A stretch of 64,000 bases of DNA, taken from positions 3,805,501 to 3,869,500 of the forward strand of contig NZ_AP024488.1 of NCBI RefSeq assembly GCF_021654575.1, in the 5' to 3' direction. A program made the translations under genes and the position numbers. The notes beneath the pieces are model-generated. The model ran no database searches and was not told the DNA's origin. It saw only the letters and a list, made by a program, of their open reading frames with translations. This document shows, one piece after another, positions 44,281 through 53,514 of this stretch (position 1 is its first letter; each line of letters opens with the position of its first letter). The stretch comes from Desulfoluna limicola (GTDB lineage Bacteria > Desulfobacterota > Desulfobacteria > Desulfobacterales > Desulfolunaceae).

Positions 44281-47200
44281 ATGGATACCGGATCGTTGAA
44301 AAAATTTGCACAGGAAGCACGGCGGACCCTTCAGCAAGAGGTGAGCGCCAAGCTGGACTGGGTACTCAAGACCGACTCTGCAGAGCTGCGGGAAAGCGCG
44401 AAAGCCATTGAAGGGCTGAAAAAAGAGCTTGAGGCCACCTCGCGTGAGGCTGTCATCGAAAAAGCGGCCTACATTTGGTTCAACCGGTTCTGTGCTCTTC
44501 GATTCATGGATCTTAAAGGGTATACCCGCATGGGCATCGTCTCGCCGGCCCCTGAGCAAACCCAGCCCGAAATTCTGGCTGAAGCCAAGATGGGCCACAT
44601 CGACGACCGGGTGGGGGTGAGCGAAGAACGGGTCCGAGATCTCTTGTCGGGGCGCATTCCCTCCCGAGATGCCGAAGGGGAGGCCTATCGCCTGCTTCTC
44701 GTGGCCGTATGCAACGACTGGAACCCCAAGCTCCCCTTTCTTTTTGAGCGCATCGCCGACTGGACCGAGCTTCTCATGCCGGAGGATCTCCTCTCCGAAA
44801 AGAGCCTTCTTCACTGCATGCGAGGGGTCCTAACCGAAGAGACCTGTGAGGATGTAGAGGTGATCGGCTGGCTCTATCAGTTCTACATTTCCGAGAAGAA
44901 GGACGAGGTCTTCGAGGCCCTGAAGAAAAACAAAAAGATCGAAGCGGAAAACATCCCCGCCGCCACCCAGCTCTTTACCCCCAACTGGATCGTCCGGTAC
45001 CTCGTGGAAAACTCTTTGGGCCGCCTCTGGATGCAGAACAACCCCGCATCCAAGCTCGTCGAACGTATGGACTATTATATTCCGGACAAGCCAAATGAAT
45101 CCGACAGTAATGACGATGCACCATCCTTTCTCAAGGTCTCATCCCCCGAAGAGATCAAAATCTGCGACCCCGCCTGCGGTTCCGGCCACATGCTGGTCTA
45201 CGCCTTCGAATTGCTTGCCGCCATCTACGAGGAGGAGGGCTACGCCCCTAAAGAGATTCCGGGCCTTATCTTAGAGAAAAACCTCGTGGGCATCGAGATC
45301 GACCCGCGCGCCGGAAGCCTTGCCGCCTTTGCCCTGGTCATGAAGGCCTGCGATACCCACCGCCGATTTATCCGAAAACCCGTGCGCCCCAACATCTGCG
45401 TCCTCAAAAGCATCCACTTCACGGAAAACGAGCTGGACAGCTACATGAAGGCCGCAGGCAACGACCTCATGACTCACAACCTCCGCCTCACCCTGGAGCA
45501 GTTCGCCGATGCCGACCACTTCGGTTCCCTCATCCGCCCCATGCTGGAAGACCCCAAATGGATGGCTGGGCATCTGGAAGAAAAGGTGGGGGAGGATATG
45601 TTTCAGCGGAATACCCATATGAAGGTGTTGGATGTTCTGGGACAGGCTGAGGCCCTTGCCACCAAATACCATGTGGTGGTTGCCAACCCGCCTTATATGG
45701 GGGGCAAGGGGATGAATAGCAGGCTTAAAAATTGGCTAAAAGCTACTTATCCTGACAGTAAGTCAGATTTAATGACTTGCTTCATGGAACGCTCCTCATA
45801 CCTTTCGAAGCCAAAAGGCATTTGGGGTATGATTAACTTGCCCTCATGGATGTTCTTGTCATCTTATGAAAAACTGCGAAATAAATTGATATCAACACAA
45901 ACAATTTCCACTTTCGTGCATTTGGGACGAGGAATTTTTGGTTCTGATTTCGGTACAGTTGCATTCACAATCATAAATGACAAACCGTTTAACGGAGTGT
46001 TCGGAATATATCGACGACTTTTTCAAGACCATGTTCAAGTAAGAAGTTCTGAAATAATAAGGAAGCTTTTTCTCAATGATAGCTACGGACTATATAAAGT
46101 TCAGCAAAGTAGTCTTCAAAAAATACCTGGAGCGCCGATTGCTTACTGGGCAAGCAACAATATTTATCTAACATTTGAAAGATCTATCCCCATCGCAAGT
46201 ATCACCTCGCTTCATAGAGGTATTTCAACTGGAAATAATGACGTTTTTGCTCGGTTGTGGCATGAAGTGCCGATGAATCATCTTTCCTTAACATCAAATA
46301 CCCATGAAGAAGCGAGACATTCAGGAGCTCGTTGGTTTCCCTACAATCGGGGAGGTGTTTTTCGCAAATGGTACGGTTTAGGCATTGATATTATTGATTA
46401 CGAAAAAAATGGTTTCAGGATGATTGATGCAGCTAAGCGAGGCGAAACACCTGGCTTTAGGCATGATGGATCTGCCGAATATTTTCGCCCAACCATCACA
46501 TGGACAGCACTGACAGCTGGCAAGCCCTCTTTCCGTATACTTGATGAAGGGTATATTTTGGGACACAAGGGTTCTAGCATAAAATCATCGGACAACAACC
46601 GTTTGACTTTGCTTGCGCTATTTAATAGTAATTCAATTGATTGTTTTCTGGAATATTTAAGCCAAACATTAGATATAAATATCTCTCAAATCTCCGCATT
46701 ACCTCTTCCTGAAAGCTTAGAGGATCTAAGTGTAGCCACTACAACTACAAGTTTAATTAATATATCTAAAAACAACTGGGATTCTTATGAAATATCTTGG
46801 GGGTTTACGGATCTTCCCCTTCTAAACCAAAAGTATCGCCAGTCAACCTTAATGAAAACAGTCCAAAATCTCCTCGCCATTTGGAAAAAGATGACTTTAG
46901 AAATGAAGCATCTGGAAGAAGAAAACAACCGCATCTTCATCGATGCCTACGGCCTGCAAGATCAGCTCACCCCCGAGGTTCCACTAAACCAGATCACCCT
47001 CACCTCCAACCCCCACTATCGCTACGGTAACAACAAGACCGACGCAGTGTTAGAAAACCTTCTTCTGGCCGACACCATGAAAGAGTTCATCTCCTACGCC
47101 GTCGGCTGCATGTTCGGCCGATATTCCTTGGACAAACCGGGCCTCATCCTCGCCAATCAGGGTGACACCCTTGAAGAGTATCTGGCTCAAGTAGCGGAGC

Positions 47201-47787
47201 CCACGTTTACACCCGACGACGACAACGTCATCCCCATCCTTGAAGAGGGCTGGTTCACCGATGACATTACGGAACGATTCTACAACTTCCTGAAGGTGAC
47301 CTTTGGCGAAGAGCACTTCGACGAAAACCTCGCCTTCCTCGAAGGTGCCATCGGCAAGACTGTCCGAAAATATTTTCTTAACGATTTTTACACCGACCAT
47401 GTCACGCGGTACAAGAAACGACCCATCTACTGGATGTTTGAAAGCCCCAAAAAGAGCTTTCGTTGTCTTATTTATATGCACCGCTATCAACCCGACACGG
47501 TGAGCGTCTTCCTCAACGATTACCTGCGGGATTACCACTCCAAGCTCTCCTCCAGAAAGCAGCACCTCGAAAGCGTGGAGGCCAGTGCATCGGCAAGCAA
47601 GCCTGAAAAGACCAAGGCCATGAAAGAGATGGACAAGATCCGAAAAATCCTCTTGGAACTGGAAGCCTGGGAGCGGGACGTGATCTTTCCCATGGCAGGC
47701 CGCCAGATCGACATCGATCTGGATGACGGGGTGAAGGTGAATTACAGGAAATTCGATGGAGCCCTGAAAAAGATCACAGGGTTATAG
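44281..47787 (+). CDS. pglX: BREX adenine-specific DNA methyltransferase PglX
   Basis: PglX methylates adenine at N6 in the BREX recognition site, marking host DNA. The 1168 aa are close to the usual length. The SAM-binding motif is CDPACGSGHML (295-305) and the catalytic motif NPPY (469-472). The middle (about 480-850) is the target-recognition region and is more AT-rich and less conserved than the ends, as expected for a specificity region under exchange. ATG at 44281 follows AAGGAG; open frame upstream lies inside the repeat and is not coding. Confidence 0.95.
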   Translation: MDTGSLKKFAQEARRTLQQEVSAKLDWVLKTDSAELRESAKAIEGLKKELEATSREAVIEKAAYIWFNRFCALRFMDLKGYTRMGIVSPAPEQTQPEILAEAKMGHIDDRVGVSEERVRDLLSGRIPSRDAEGEAYRLLLVAVCNDWNPKLPFLFERIADWTELLMPEDLLSEKSLLHCMRGVLTEETCEDVEVIGWLYQFYISEKKDEVFEALKKNKKIEAENIPAATQLFTPNWIVRYLVENSLGRLWMQNNPASKLVERMDYYIPDKPNESDSNDDAPSFLKVSSPEEIKICDPACGSGHMLVYAFELLAAIYEEEGYAPKEIPGLILEKNLVGIEIDPRAGSLAAFALVMKACDTHRRFIRKPVRPNICVLKSIHFTENELDSYMKAAGNDLMTHNLRLTLEQFADADHFGSLIRPMLEDPKWMAGHLEEKVGEDMFQRNTHMKVLDVLGQAEALATKYHVVVANPPYMGGKGMNSRLKNWLKATYPDSKSDLMTCFMERSSYLSKPKGIWGMINLPSWMFLSSYEKLRNKLISTQTISTFVHLGRGIFGSDFGTVAFTIINDKPFNGVFGIYRRLFQDHVQVRSSEIIRKLFLNDSYGLYKVQQSSLQKIPGAPIAYWASNNIYLTFERSIPIASITSLHRGISTGNNDVFARLWHEVPMNHLSLTSNTHEEARHSGARWFPYNRGGVFRKWYGLGIDIIDYEKNGFRMIDAAKRGETPGFRHDGSAEYFRPTITWTALTAGKPSFRILDEGYILGHKGSSIKSSDNNRLTLLALFNSNSIDCFLEYLSQTLDINISQISALPLPESLEDLSVATTTTSLINISKNNWDSYEISWGFTDLPLLNQKYRQSTLMKTVQNLLAIWKKMTLEMKHLEEENNRIFIDAYGLQDQLTPEVPLNQITLTSNPHYRYGNNKTDAVLENLLLADTMKEFISYAVGCMFGRYSLDKPGLILANQGDTLEEYLAQVAEPTFTPDDDNVIPILEEGWFTDDITERFYNFLKVTFGEEHFDENLAFLEGAIGKTVRKYFLNDFYTDHVTRYKKRPIYWMFESPKKSFRCLIYMHRYQPDTVSVFLNDYLRDYHSKLSSRKQHLESVEASASASKPEKTKAMKEMDKIRKILLELEAWERDVIFPMAGRQIDIDLDDGVKVNYRKFDGALKKITGL

Positions 47788-47793
47788 GATTAA

Positions 47794-47965
47794 GCCTCCG
47801 GCGGCCCTGCCGGGAGCCAACCTTTTGAAAAGGTTGATAAACAGGTTTTGCCTTTAAACTTAACCACGGGCACAGCCCGTCAGCGAATGTGATCGACCTG
47901 AGGAACGAAGGTCGGGAGCATTCGCATTATGGGGTCCAGGGGATCATCCCCTGGCCGCCGGAGGC
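47794..47965. repeat. Dispersed palindromic repeat between pglX and pglZ
   Basis: 172 bp with perfect 13-bp inverted ends GCCTCCGGCGGCC and GGCCGCCGGAGGC. It leaves only six bases after the pglX stop and three before the pglZ ATG, and its last GGAGG is the only ribosome binding site of pglZ. Orientation is opposite to the copy at 40 kb (B module first). Confidence 0.93.
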
Positions 47966-47968
47966 TAA

Positions 47969-50464
47969 ATGTCAGAGATACAAAAAGCGCTGAGCCGTCT
48001 GTTTGATGAGAACCGTATTGTTTTCTGGTACGACACGGGCAGAGAGTTGCGGAAAGAATATGAGGCTGTTGATCTTTCCGGCGTGGAGAAGATTGAGCTT
48101 TCAAACAACGAGTTCGGGGTGAAGCATCGGTTGTTGCGGGAAGAGCCGGGGCAGAAGTTTTTGCTTTATCATGAGGGGCCTCGTCCGGCCGATGAGGAGA
48201 ACTGGTTGCTGGACCTTCTTTTAGGCCACGAGGAGTTCCGAACGGATCAGGTGGGGGTGTGGCTGACGGAGCTGGGGCTTCGCATTGAGCATGCCCCTCT
48301 TGTGGAAGAGCACAAGGAGTTCTTCAAGACAGCCAAAAGGCGGGAGGCTTTTAAGAAGAAGCGCCCTGAGTCTCAGAAAACCTCGGCGGTTCGGCTTGCC
48401 ATGTTAGCGGTGTGTGCTGCATCGGAGCCGCGTGTGGAGGCGGTTCTTGAAACGCTTCTGGAAGAACACGCGGGGAATAAGAGCGAAAAGCTGGGGCTCG
48501 TGGAGCGTTGCGGGCTTTCGGGCTGCTTTTGGGAATTTCTGGCTACCTGCTTTGGCTACAAGTCTGAAACCCCGAGCCTTCAGGACTTTCTCCTTGAGCT
48601 CTTCCGCTCCTGTTACCAGATGGAGACGGAAGGCGAGCCGAGTCTCACCAACAACGCCATGGTGTTTTTAAGCAGATGGCGGGATAACCGGCATCATGTG
48701 AAGACGTACCGAGAAATTTCTCGGGAGGTGGCAGGCCTACTCGATATGGAACAGGAGTTGGTCAATAGGGAGTATCGCAGCCTTCTTTCGGTGGACCATT
48801 TCGACATGGTGGACATGAAAATCCTCTCTGAAATGGCAGAGGAGATTCGTGGGCGCACCCTCTCCCTTGAAGCGTGTCAGAGCATTGTGCAGCAGAGGAT
48901 GCGTTGCCACTGGCAGGATACATTCGGTGCCCACTACAAGGCCCTCTACTTTGCGGCGGACTTTTTTAATACCCTCCAGAGCATTGACATATCCATGGAG
49001 AGCCTTGCCGACGGCTTGTCTCGTTATACGACTTCCTGGCATCGGGTGGATGCCCTGTACCGGAAATTTTACCGGCACTACCGATCGGTGAATCAGATTA
49101 CCTTGTTGCGGCCCCTGGCCGAAGAGATTGAAAGCCGCTACGTGAACGACTTTCTCCTTCCCTTGAACTCCAGGTGGCAGGAGCGGGTGGACGCCGCCCC
49201 GGCATGGCAGGCAGGCTGCATGCTTCGGCAGGATGGTTTTTATGAAAGAATGGTGCGGCCCTACATAGACGCCGGCAAAAAAATCTTTGTCATCGTCTCG
49301 GATGCCCTGCGGTTTGAGATCGGCATGGAGCTTCAGCATCAGATCTTGAAGGAAGACCGCTACGGTGTGACGTGCGAGCCCATGCTCTCCATGCTGCCTA
49401 GCTACACCCAGCTTGGCATGGCGGCCCTTCTTCCCAACAAGCGCCTTGAACTCCAGCACGATGCCCACGCCAGTGTTCGCGTGGACGGCGAGAGCGCCTC
49501 GGGAACGGAAGGGAGGAGTCGCATCCTGGATGCAGCCCTGCCCGGTAAGGCCACGGCAATCCAGGCGAGTGATTTCCTCACCATGTCCCGTGACCAGAGT
49601 CGGGAGCTCGTCAAGCAGCATCAGCTGATCTACCTTTACCAGAACCACATCGACTTTGTGGGAGACAAAAGGGACTCCGAAGAGCGCCTTATCGAAGCGG
49701 TTCAAGAGACCCTTGAAGAGCTTGTGGTGGTGGTGAAAAAGCTGGCCAATGCCAACGCCAGCAATATCTTGATCACCGCCGATCATGGCTTTCTCTTTCA
49801 GCAGGGAGAGCTTGAAGAGAGCGATCTCTCACAGGCCGAGCCGGATGGACAATCCATCTTCCACAGGGATCGGCGCTTTGTGTCGGGCAAGGGGTTAAAA
49901 CCCCAGGCAGGACTGCTCTCCCGCACTGCAGAGGAGCTGGGCCTTTCAGGAGAGATAGAGCTTCAATTCGCCAAGTCCGTCAGCAGGCTGAAACGCAAGG
50001 GCTCGGGCATGCGCTTTGTCCATGGAGGCGCCTCGTTGCAGGAGGTGGTGGTGCCGGTGCTCCACGTCTCCAAAAAACGCACAAGCGATGTCTCCGTTGT
50101 GGAGGTGGATATCCTTCAAGGGGCAAGCCAGGTCATCACCTCCGGGCAGCTCGGGGTCACCTTTTACCAGACGGGTCCCGTAACAGAGAAAGTCCAGCCC
50201 AGAACCCTCAGGGCCGGGATCTATTCCGCATCGGGCGATCTTATCTCCCAAGTGAAAGAGTTGGTGTTCGATCTGGGTAATGAGAATGCAAGGGAGCGTG
50301 AGAGCACGGTTTCGTTTGTGTTGTCTACCAAAGCAGATCAATTTAACAACCAGGACGTCACCCTCAAGCTTGAAGAGTTGATTCCCGCGACCACAAAGTA
50401 TCGGCACTACAAATCGGCAAATTATGTGCTGAGGAAAGCGTTTCAAACCGATTTTGATTTTTAA
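47969..50464 (+). CDS. pglZ: BREX phosphatase-like protein PglZ
   Basis: PglZ belongs to the alkaline phosphatase superfamily and is essential for BREX. It has 831 aa. The metal-binding residues appear in IVSDALRFE (Asp445) and ITADHGFLF (Asp605, His606). The N terminus (SEIQKALSRLFDENRIVFWYD) is the usual type 1 form. The ribosome site GGAGG is inside the end of the adjoining repeat, four bases from the ATG. It continues to brxL after a further repeat. Confidence 0.95.
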   Translation: MSEIQKALSRLFDENRIVFWYDTGRELRKEYEAVDLSGVEKIELSNNEFGVKHRLLREEPGQKFLLYHEGPRPADEENWLLDLLLGHEEFRTDQVGVWLTELGLRIEHAPLVEEHKEFFKTAKRREAFKKKRPESQKTSAVRLAMLAVCAASEPRVEAVLETLLEEHAGNKSEKLGLVERCGLSGCFWEFLATCFGYKSETPSLQDFLLELFRSCYQMETEGEPSLTNNAMVFLSRWRDNRHHVKTYREISREVAGLLDMEQELVNREYRSLLSVDHFDMVDMKILSEMAEEIRGRTLSLEACQSIVQQRMRCHWQDTFGAHYKALYFAADFFNTLQSIDISMESLADGLSRYTTSWHRVDALYRKFYRHYRSVNQITLLRPLAEEIESRYVNDFLLPLNSRWQERVDAAPAWQAGCMLRQDGFYERMVRPYIDAGKKIFVIVSDALRFEIGMELQHQILKEDRYGVTCEPMLSMLPSYTQLGMAALLPNKRLELQHDAHASVRVDGESASGTEGRSRILDAALPGKATAIQASDFLTMSRDQSRELVKQHQLIYLYQNHIDFVGDKRDSEERLIEAVQETLEELVVVVKKLANANASNILITADHGFLFQQGELEESDLSQAEPDGQSIFHRDRRFVSGKGLKPQAGLLSRTAEELGLSGEIELQFAKSVSRLKRKGSGMRFVHGGASLQEVVVPVLHVSKKRTSDVSVVEVDILQGASQVITSGQLGVTFYQTGPVTEKVQPRTLRAGIYSASGDLISQVKELVFDLGNENARERESTVSFVLSTKADQFNNQDVTLKLEELIPATTKYRHYKSANYVLRKAFQTDFDF

Positions 50465-50466
50465 CT

Positions 50467-50669
50467 ATTCAGCTTGAGCCTCCGGCGGCCCTGCCGGGGG
50501 CTAAACTTTTGAAAAGTTTGACAAACAGGTCTTAACAATTGTCCTTGAACTGATTCCGTTTTAAAGGCGGATGTAATTTGACTCGAGGAACGAGGGGCAA
50601 AGCGCATCCGCAACCTGCTTTCAAGGTTCTTTTTGGCAAAGTGGCTTCGCCACCCTTGTCGCCGGAGAC
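50467..50669. repeat. Dispersed palindromic repeat between pglZ and brxL
   Basis: ATTCAGCTTGA, GCCTCCGGCGGCCCTGCCGG, AAACTTTTGAAAAGTTTGACA, AACAGGTCTTAA at the left; GGCGGATG and GCGCATCCGC stem around ACTCGAGGAACGAGGGGC, ACCTGCTTTCAAGG and GTCGCCGGAGAC at the right. About 203 bp, orientation as in the 47.8-kb copy. Confidence 0.9.
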
Positions 50670-50722
50670 TTTATTTTACGATTGTTTAGACCTGAATAAT
50701 TCCTGTGATTTTAGGAGGCCAG

Positions 50723-52786
50723 ATGCAGCTGACTGCGCTTGATCAGAAGATAAATGAACACTTCCCTGGATTGGTTGTCCGAAAAGACCTGGTAAAAACG
50801 GTCAAGGGCAACGCCATCGTCCCCACCTATGTGCTGGAGTACCTTCTGGGGCAGTACTGCGCCACCTCCGATGAGGCGAGCATTCAGTCTGGTATCGACA
50901 CGGTGAAGGAGATCCTTCGAAGGCACTATGTCCACCGAAACGAAGCGGGACTCATTAAGTCGACGATTCGGGAAAAGGGCCGCCATAAGGTGATCGATAA
51001 GATCAGTGTCTCCTTAAACGACAAGAGTGACGTTTACGAGGCCACCTTTGGAAACCTTGGCATCAAAAAGGTGCTGGTTGATACAGATACGGTGAAGAGC
51101 CATCCCAAGCTTCTGGTAAGCGGGGTGTGGTGCCTTGCAGACCTGGAGTATGAACACACCGAAGACAAAAACACCAACCCGTGGATTCTCGACACCTTAA
51201 AGCCCATCCAGCTCTCTCACTTCGATATTGATTCCTACACCGAAGCGCGTGCCCAATTTTCAACCGACGAATGGATTGACATTCTGCTTCAAAGCCTGGG
51301 CCTTAATCCCGAGATGTTCGGCAGGCGCAACAAGCTCATGCAGCTGGTTCGTCTTATTCCCTTTTGCGAGAGAAACTACAACCTCATCGAGCTGGGCCCC
51401 AAAGGGACCGGTAAATCCCACGTTTATTCCGAATTTTCTCCCCATGGGATTCTCCTTTCAGGCGGGGAGGTGTCTGTACCGAAGCTCTTTGTGAACAACA
51501 GCTCCGGCAAGATTGGACTGGTGGGGTACTGGGACACGGTGGCCTTTGACGAGTTTGCAGGGCAGGGCAAGCGGGTGGACAAGGCCCTTGTGGACATCAT
51601 GAAAAACTACATGGCCAACAAAACCTTCTCCCGTGGTGTGGAGACCCTGGGTGCTGATGCCTCCATGGCCTTTGTGGGGAACACGCGTCATCCCGTGGCT
51701 TACATGCTACGTCACACCGACCTTTTTGATGAATTGCCTGAAAAATACCACGACACAGCTTTTCTCGACCGTCTTCACTTCTACCTCCCCGGCTGGGAGG
51801 TGGATATCATTCGTGGGGAGATGTTCTCCGAAGGATACGGGTTTGTGGTGGACTATCTTGCCGAAGTGCTGAAACATTTCAGGAACCACGATCTTTCCCA
51901 GGTTTACACCGAGCATTTTGAGCTCCTGAAAGACCTTTCGACTCGAGATAAAGACGGGATTCAAAAGACCTTCTCCGGCATGATGAAAATCCTTTACCCA
52001 CATGGCCAATGCACGGCTCAGGAGATGGAAGAGATTTTCCAGTTTGCCATGGAAGGCCGCAAGCGTGTGAAGGACCAGCTTCTTCGTATTGATGAGACCT
52101 ATCGAAGCACCCCCGTAACCTTTGGGTACAAAAACAACATCACAGGGGATACGGTGATGGTTCAAACCCTTGAGGAGAGGAACTATCCCAAGTTTTACAG
52201 GGGCTATGAGACGGGTGAAGAGCCATCTGAAGAGCCAACGGCCCAAAAAACAACCTGCTCACAATCCACCCCCTCAGAGGGCTGTGATGAAGAGCTTAAA
52301 GAGACCCACATCGACTTTCAGGAAAACCAGACCGGCATTACCTACGATGCCCTTTTTGGTGCCCATATTCGTGGTGCGAAAGAGATCACCATCACAGACC
52401 CCTACATCCGGAAGTTTCACCAGGCCCGCAACCTGATGGAATTCATGGAGACCGTGGCCAAGGTGAAAGAGAATGGGGATATCGTATCCGTTACACTCAT
52501 CACCGTCCTGGATGAATTCGATGGCATGAAGCAGACTGATTTGCTCGAAAAAGTCCAGGAAGCCTGTAGCGGTATCGGGATTGAACTCTCATGCAGATTT
52601 GCCGAACAATCCTCAATCCACGACAGATCCATCGAAACAGATCACGGATGGAAAATTATTCTTGGGCGAGGGCTGGACATCTTCCAGAATTATGAAATGG
52701 GCAATGCCTTCAGTTTCGCCAACAAGCTCCAGCAGTTCAGGGCGTGCAGGCCGTTCGGGGTGTCGTATCATCGCTTAAAAATTTAA
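50723..52786 (+). CDS. brxL: BREX Lon-like protein BrxL
   Basis: BrxL is an AAA+ protein that forms DNA-threading rings and is needed for phage exclusion. It has 687 aa. ATG at 50723 is preceded by AGGAGG at four bases. The ATP site is GPKGTGKSHVYSEF (225-238). The C-terminal domain (about 560-687) is the phospholipase-D-like MIT C-terminal fold seen in BrxL (ITITDPYIRKFHQARNL, SIHDRSIETDHGWKI). A low-complexity linker (SEEPTAQKTTCSQSTPSEG) joins the two parts. It ends the BREX operon. Confidence 0.95.
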   Translation: MQLTALDQKINEHFPGLVVRKDLVKTVKGNAIVPTYVLEYLLGQYCATSDEASIQSGIDTVKEILRRHYVHRNEAGLIKSTIREKGRHKVIDKISVSLNDKSDVYEATFGNLGIKKVLVDTDTVKSHPKLLVSGVWCLADLEYEHTEDKNTNPWILDTLKPIQLSHFDIDSYTEARAQFSTDEWIDILLQSLGLNPEMFGRRNKLMQLVRLIPFCERNYNLIELGPKGTGKSHVYSEFSPHGILLSGGEVSVPKLFVNNSSGKIGLVGYWDTVAFDEFAGQGKRVDKALVDIMKNYMANKTFSRGVETLGADASMAFVGNTRHPVAYMLRHTDLFDELPEKYHDTAFLDRLHFYLPGWEVDIIRGEMFSEGYGFVVDYLAEVLKHFRNHDLSQVYTEHFELLKDLSTRDKDGIQKTFSGMMKILYPHGQCTAQEMEEIFQFAMEGRKRVKDQLLRIDETYRSTPVTFGYKNNITGDTVMVQTLEERNYPKFYRGYETGEEPSEEPTAQKTTCSQSTPSEGCDEELKETHIDFQENQTGITYDALFGAHIRGAKEITITDPYIRKFHQARNLMEFMETVAKVKENGDIVSVTLITVLDEFDGMKQTDLLEKVQEACSGIGIELSCRFAEQSSIHDRSIETDHGWKIILGRGLDIFQNYEMGNAFSFANKLQQFRACRPFGVSYHRLKI

Positions 52787-52902
52787 TCAGCACTCTACCT
52801 GTGTGTGACCTCATTTGTCATCCTCTCGTGGTATGAACAATGAGCACAAAGGTAGCGGTATGTTTTTTTAGTGCACTCAAAAGGCAATGCAAAGGACAGC
52901 CC

Positions 52903-53106
52903 ATGCCTATCAAACCAGTATTTCCTTTTAAATCTAAATGTCCGGTGTGTGGGTGGAATGTCATCAAAAGACAAAAGAGTGATGCTCTTATTTTTCCGCC
53001 AAAATGCCCACAGTGCGGCTCTCCGGAATTGAACCATGAGAGTGTACCTGCGGCTAACAGTTTTACAGTCGCCTTGTCGATGATCAAAAATATACTTTTT
53101 AAATAA
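52903..53106 (+). CDS. Small zinc-ribbon protein
   Basis: The protein has 67 aa. Four cysteines in two CxxC pairs (C13, C16, C35, C38) form a rubredoxin/zinc-ribbon-like knuckle, followed by a hydrophobic C terminus. ATG at 52903 has AAGGA six bases upstream; an open frame from 52840 lacks a site. It follows brxL by 116 bp and may be an accessory or a leftover. Function is unknown. Confidence 0.6.
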   Translation: MPIKPVFPFKSKCPVCGWNVIKRQKSDALIFPPKCPQCGSPELNHESVPAANSFTVALSMIKNILFK

Positions 53107-53514
53107 TTCGGGTTCTTCCGGATTTTGCTTTCCTGATGTTAACAGCCGACAGGTAGCTATTAAATCCTTTTGTCCCAAAGCAAGAGGGTGGCTTTTCCAG
53201 TTCGTCCGACTAAATGGTACCTACGTTCTGGGTCTTTCAAAATATACTGTGATAACAGTATATTTATCCGTTCCACGCATAGCCATTTATTTACATACTC
53301 ATGATTTTTTTTTGCCAAAGCCGTAGCGCGAAGCTTACGAGAAAGCCTTGGCGGCTCTTGAGCATGTTACCAACGTGGATAAGAGAGGAAAAGACACCCA
53401 ACATTTATTGAAGTAAAAAACCATAATAGCAACGTTAATGACAGAAGTACAAACCCCTGAAAAACCACAATCTTTTCTTTAGTGAATAAGGTGATTGAGA
53501 AATGAAGGAATGGG
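53107..53514. other. AT-rich gap before the dynamin genes
   Basis: Holds a perfect palindrome (listed separately) and a 29-codon frame at 53327-53416 (REAYEKALAALEHVTNVDKR..., ending TAA) that reads like the C terminus of a real protein cut off upstream by a stop. Apart from these I see no gene. Base composition drops compared with BREX. Confidence 0.45.
53240..53265. repeat. Perfect 26-bp palindrome
   Basis: AAATATACTGT (53240-53250) and ACAGTATATTT (53255-53265) surround GATA. Such AT-rich palindromes are typical operators for small repressors. It lies 250 bp before the dynamin genes, and no regulator is next to it. Confidence 0.7.

Noticed and set aside
4589-50669. Regularly recurring repeats as a CRISPR array
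   Set aside because: Spacing is kilobases, units are 170-200 bp and structured; no short repeat/spacer alternation and no cas genes are present.
52840-52902. Longer start for the zinc-ribbon protein
   Set aside because: No ribosome site at 52840, while AAGGA fits the ATG at 52903.
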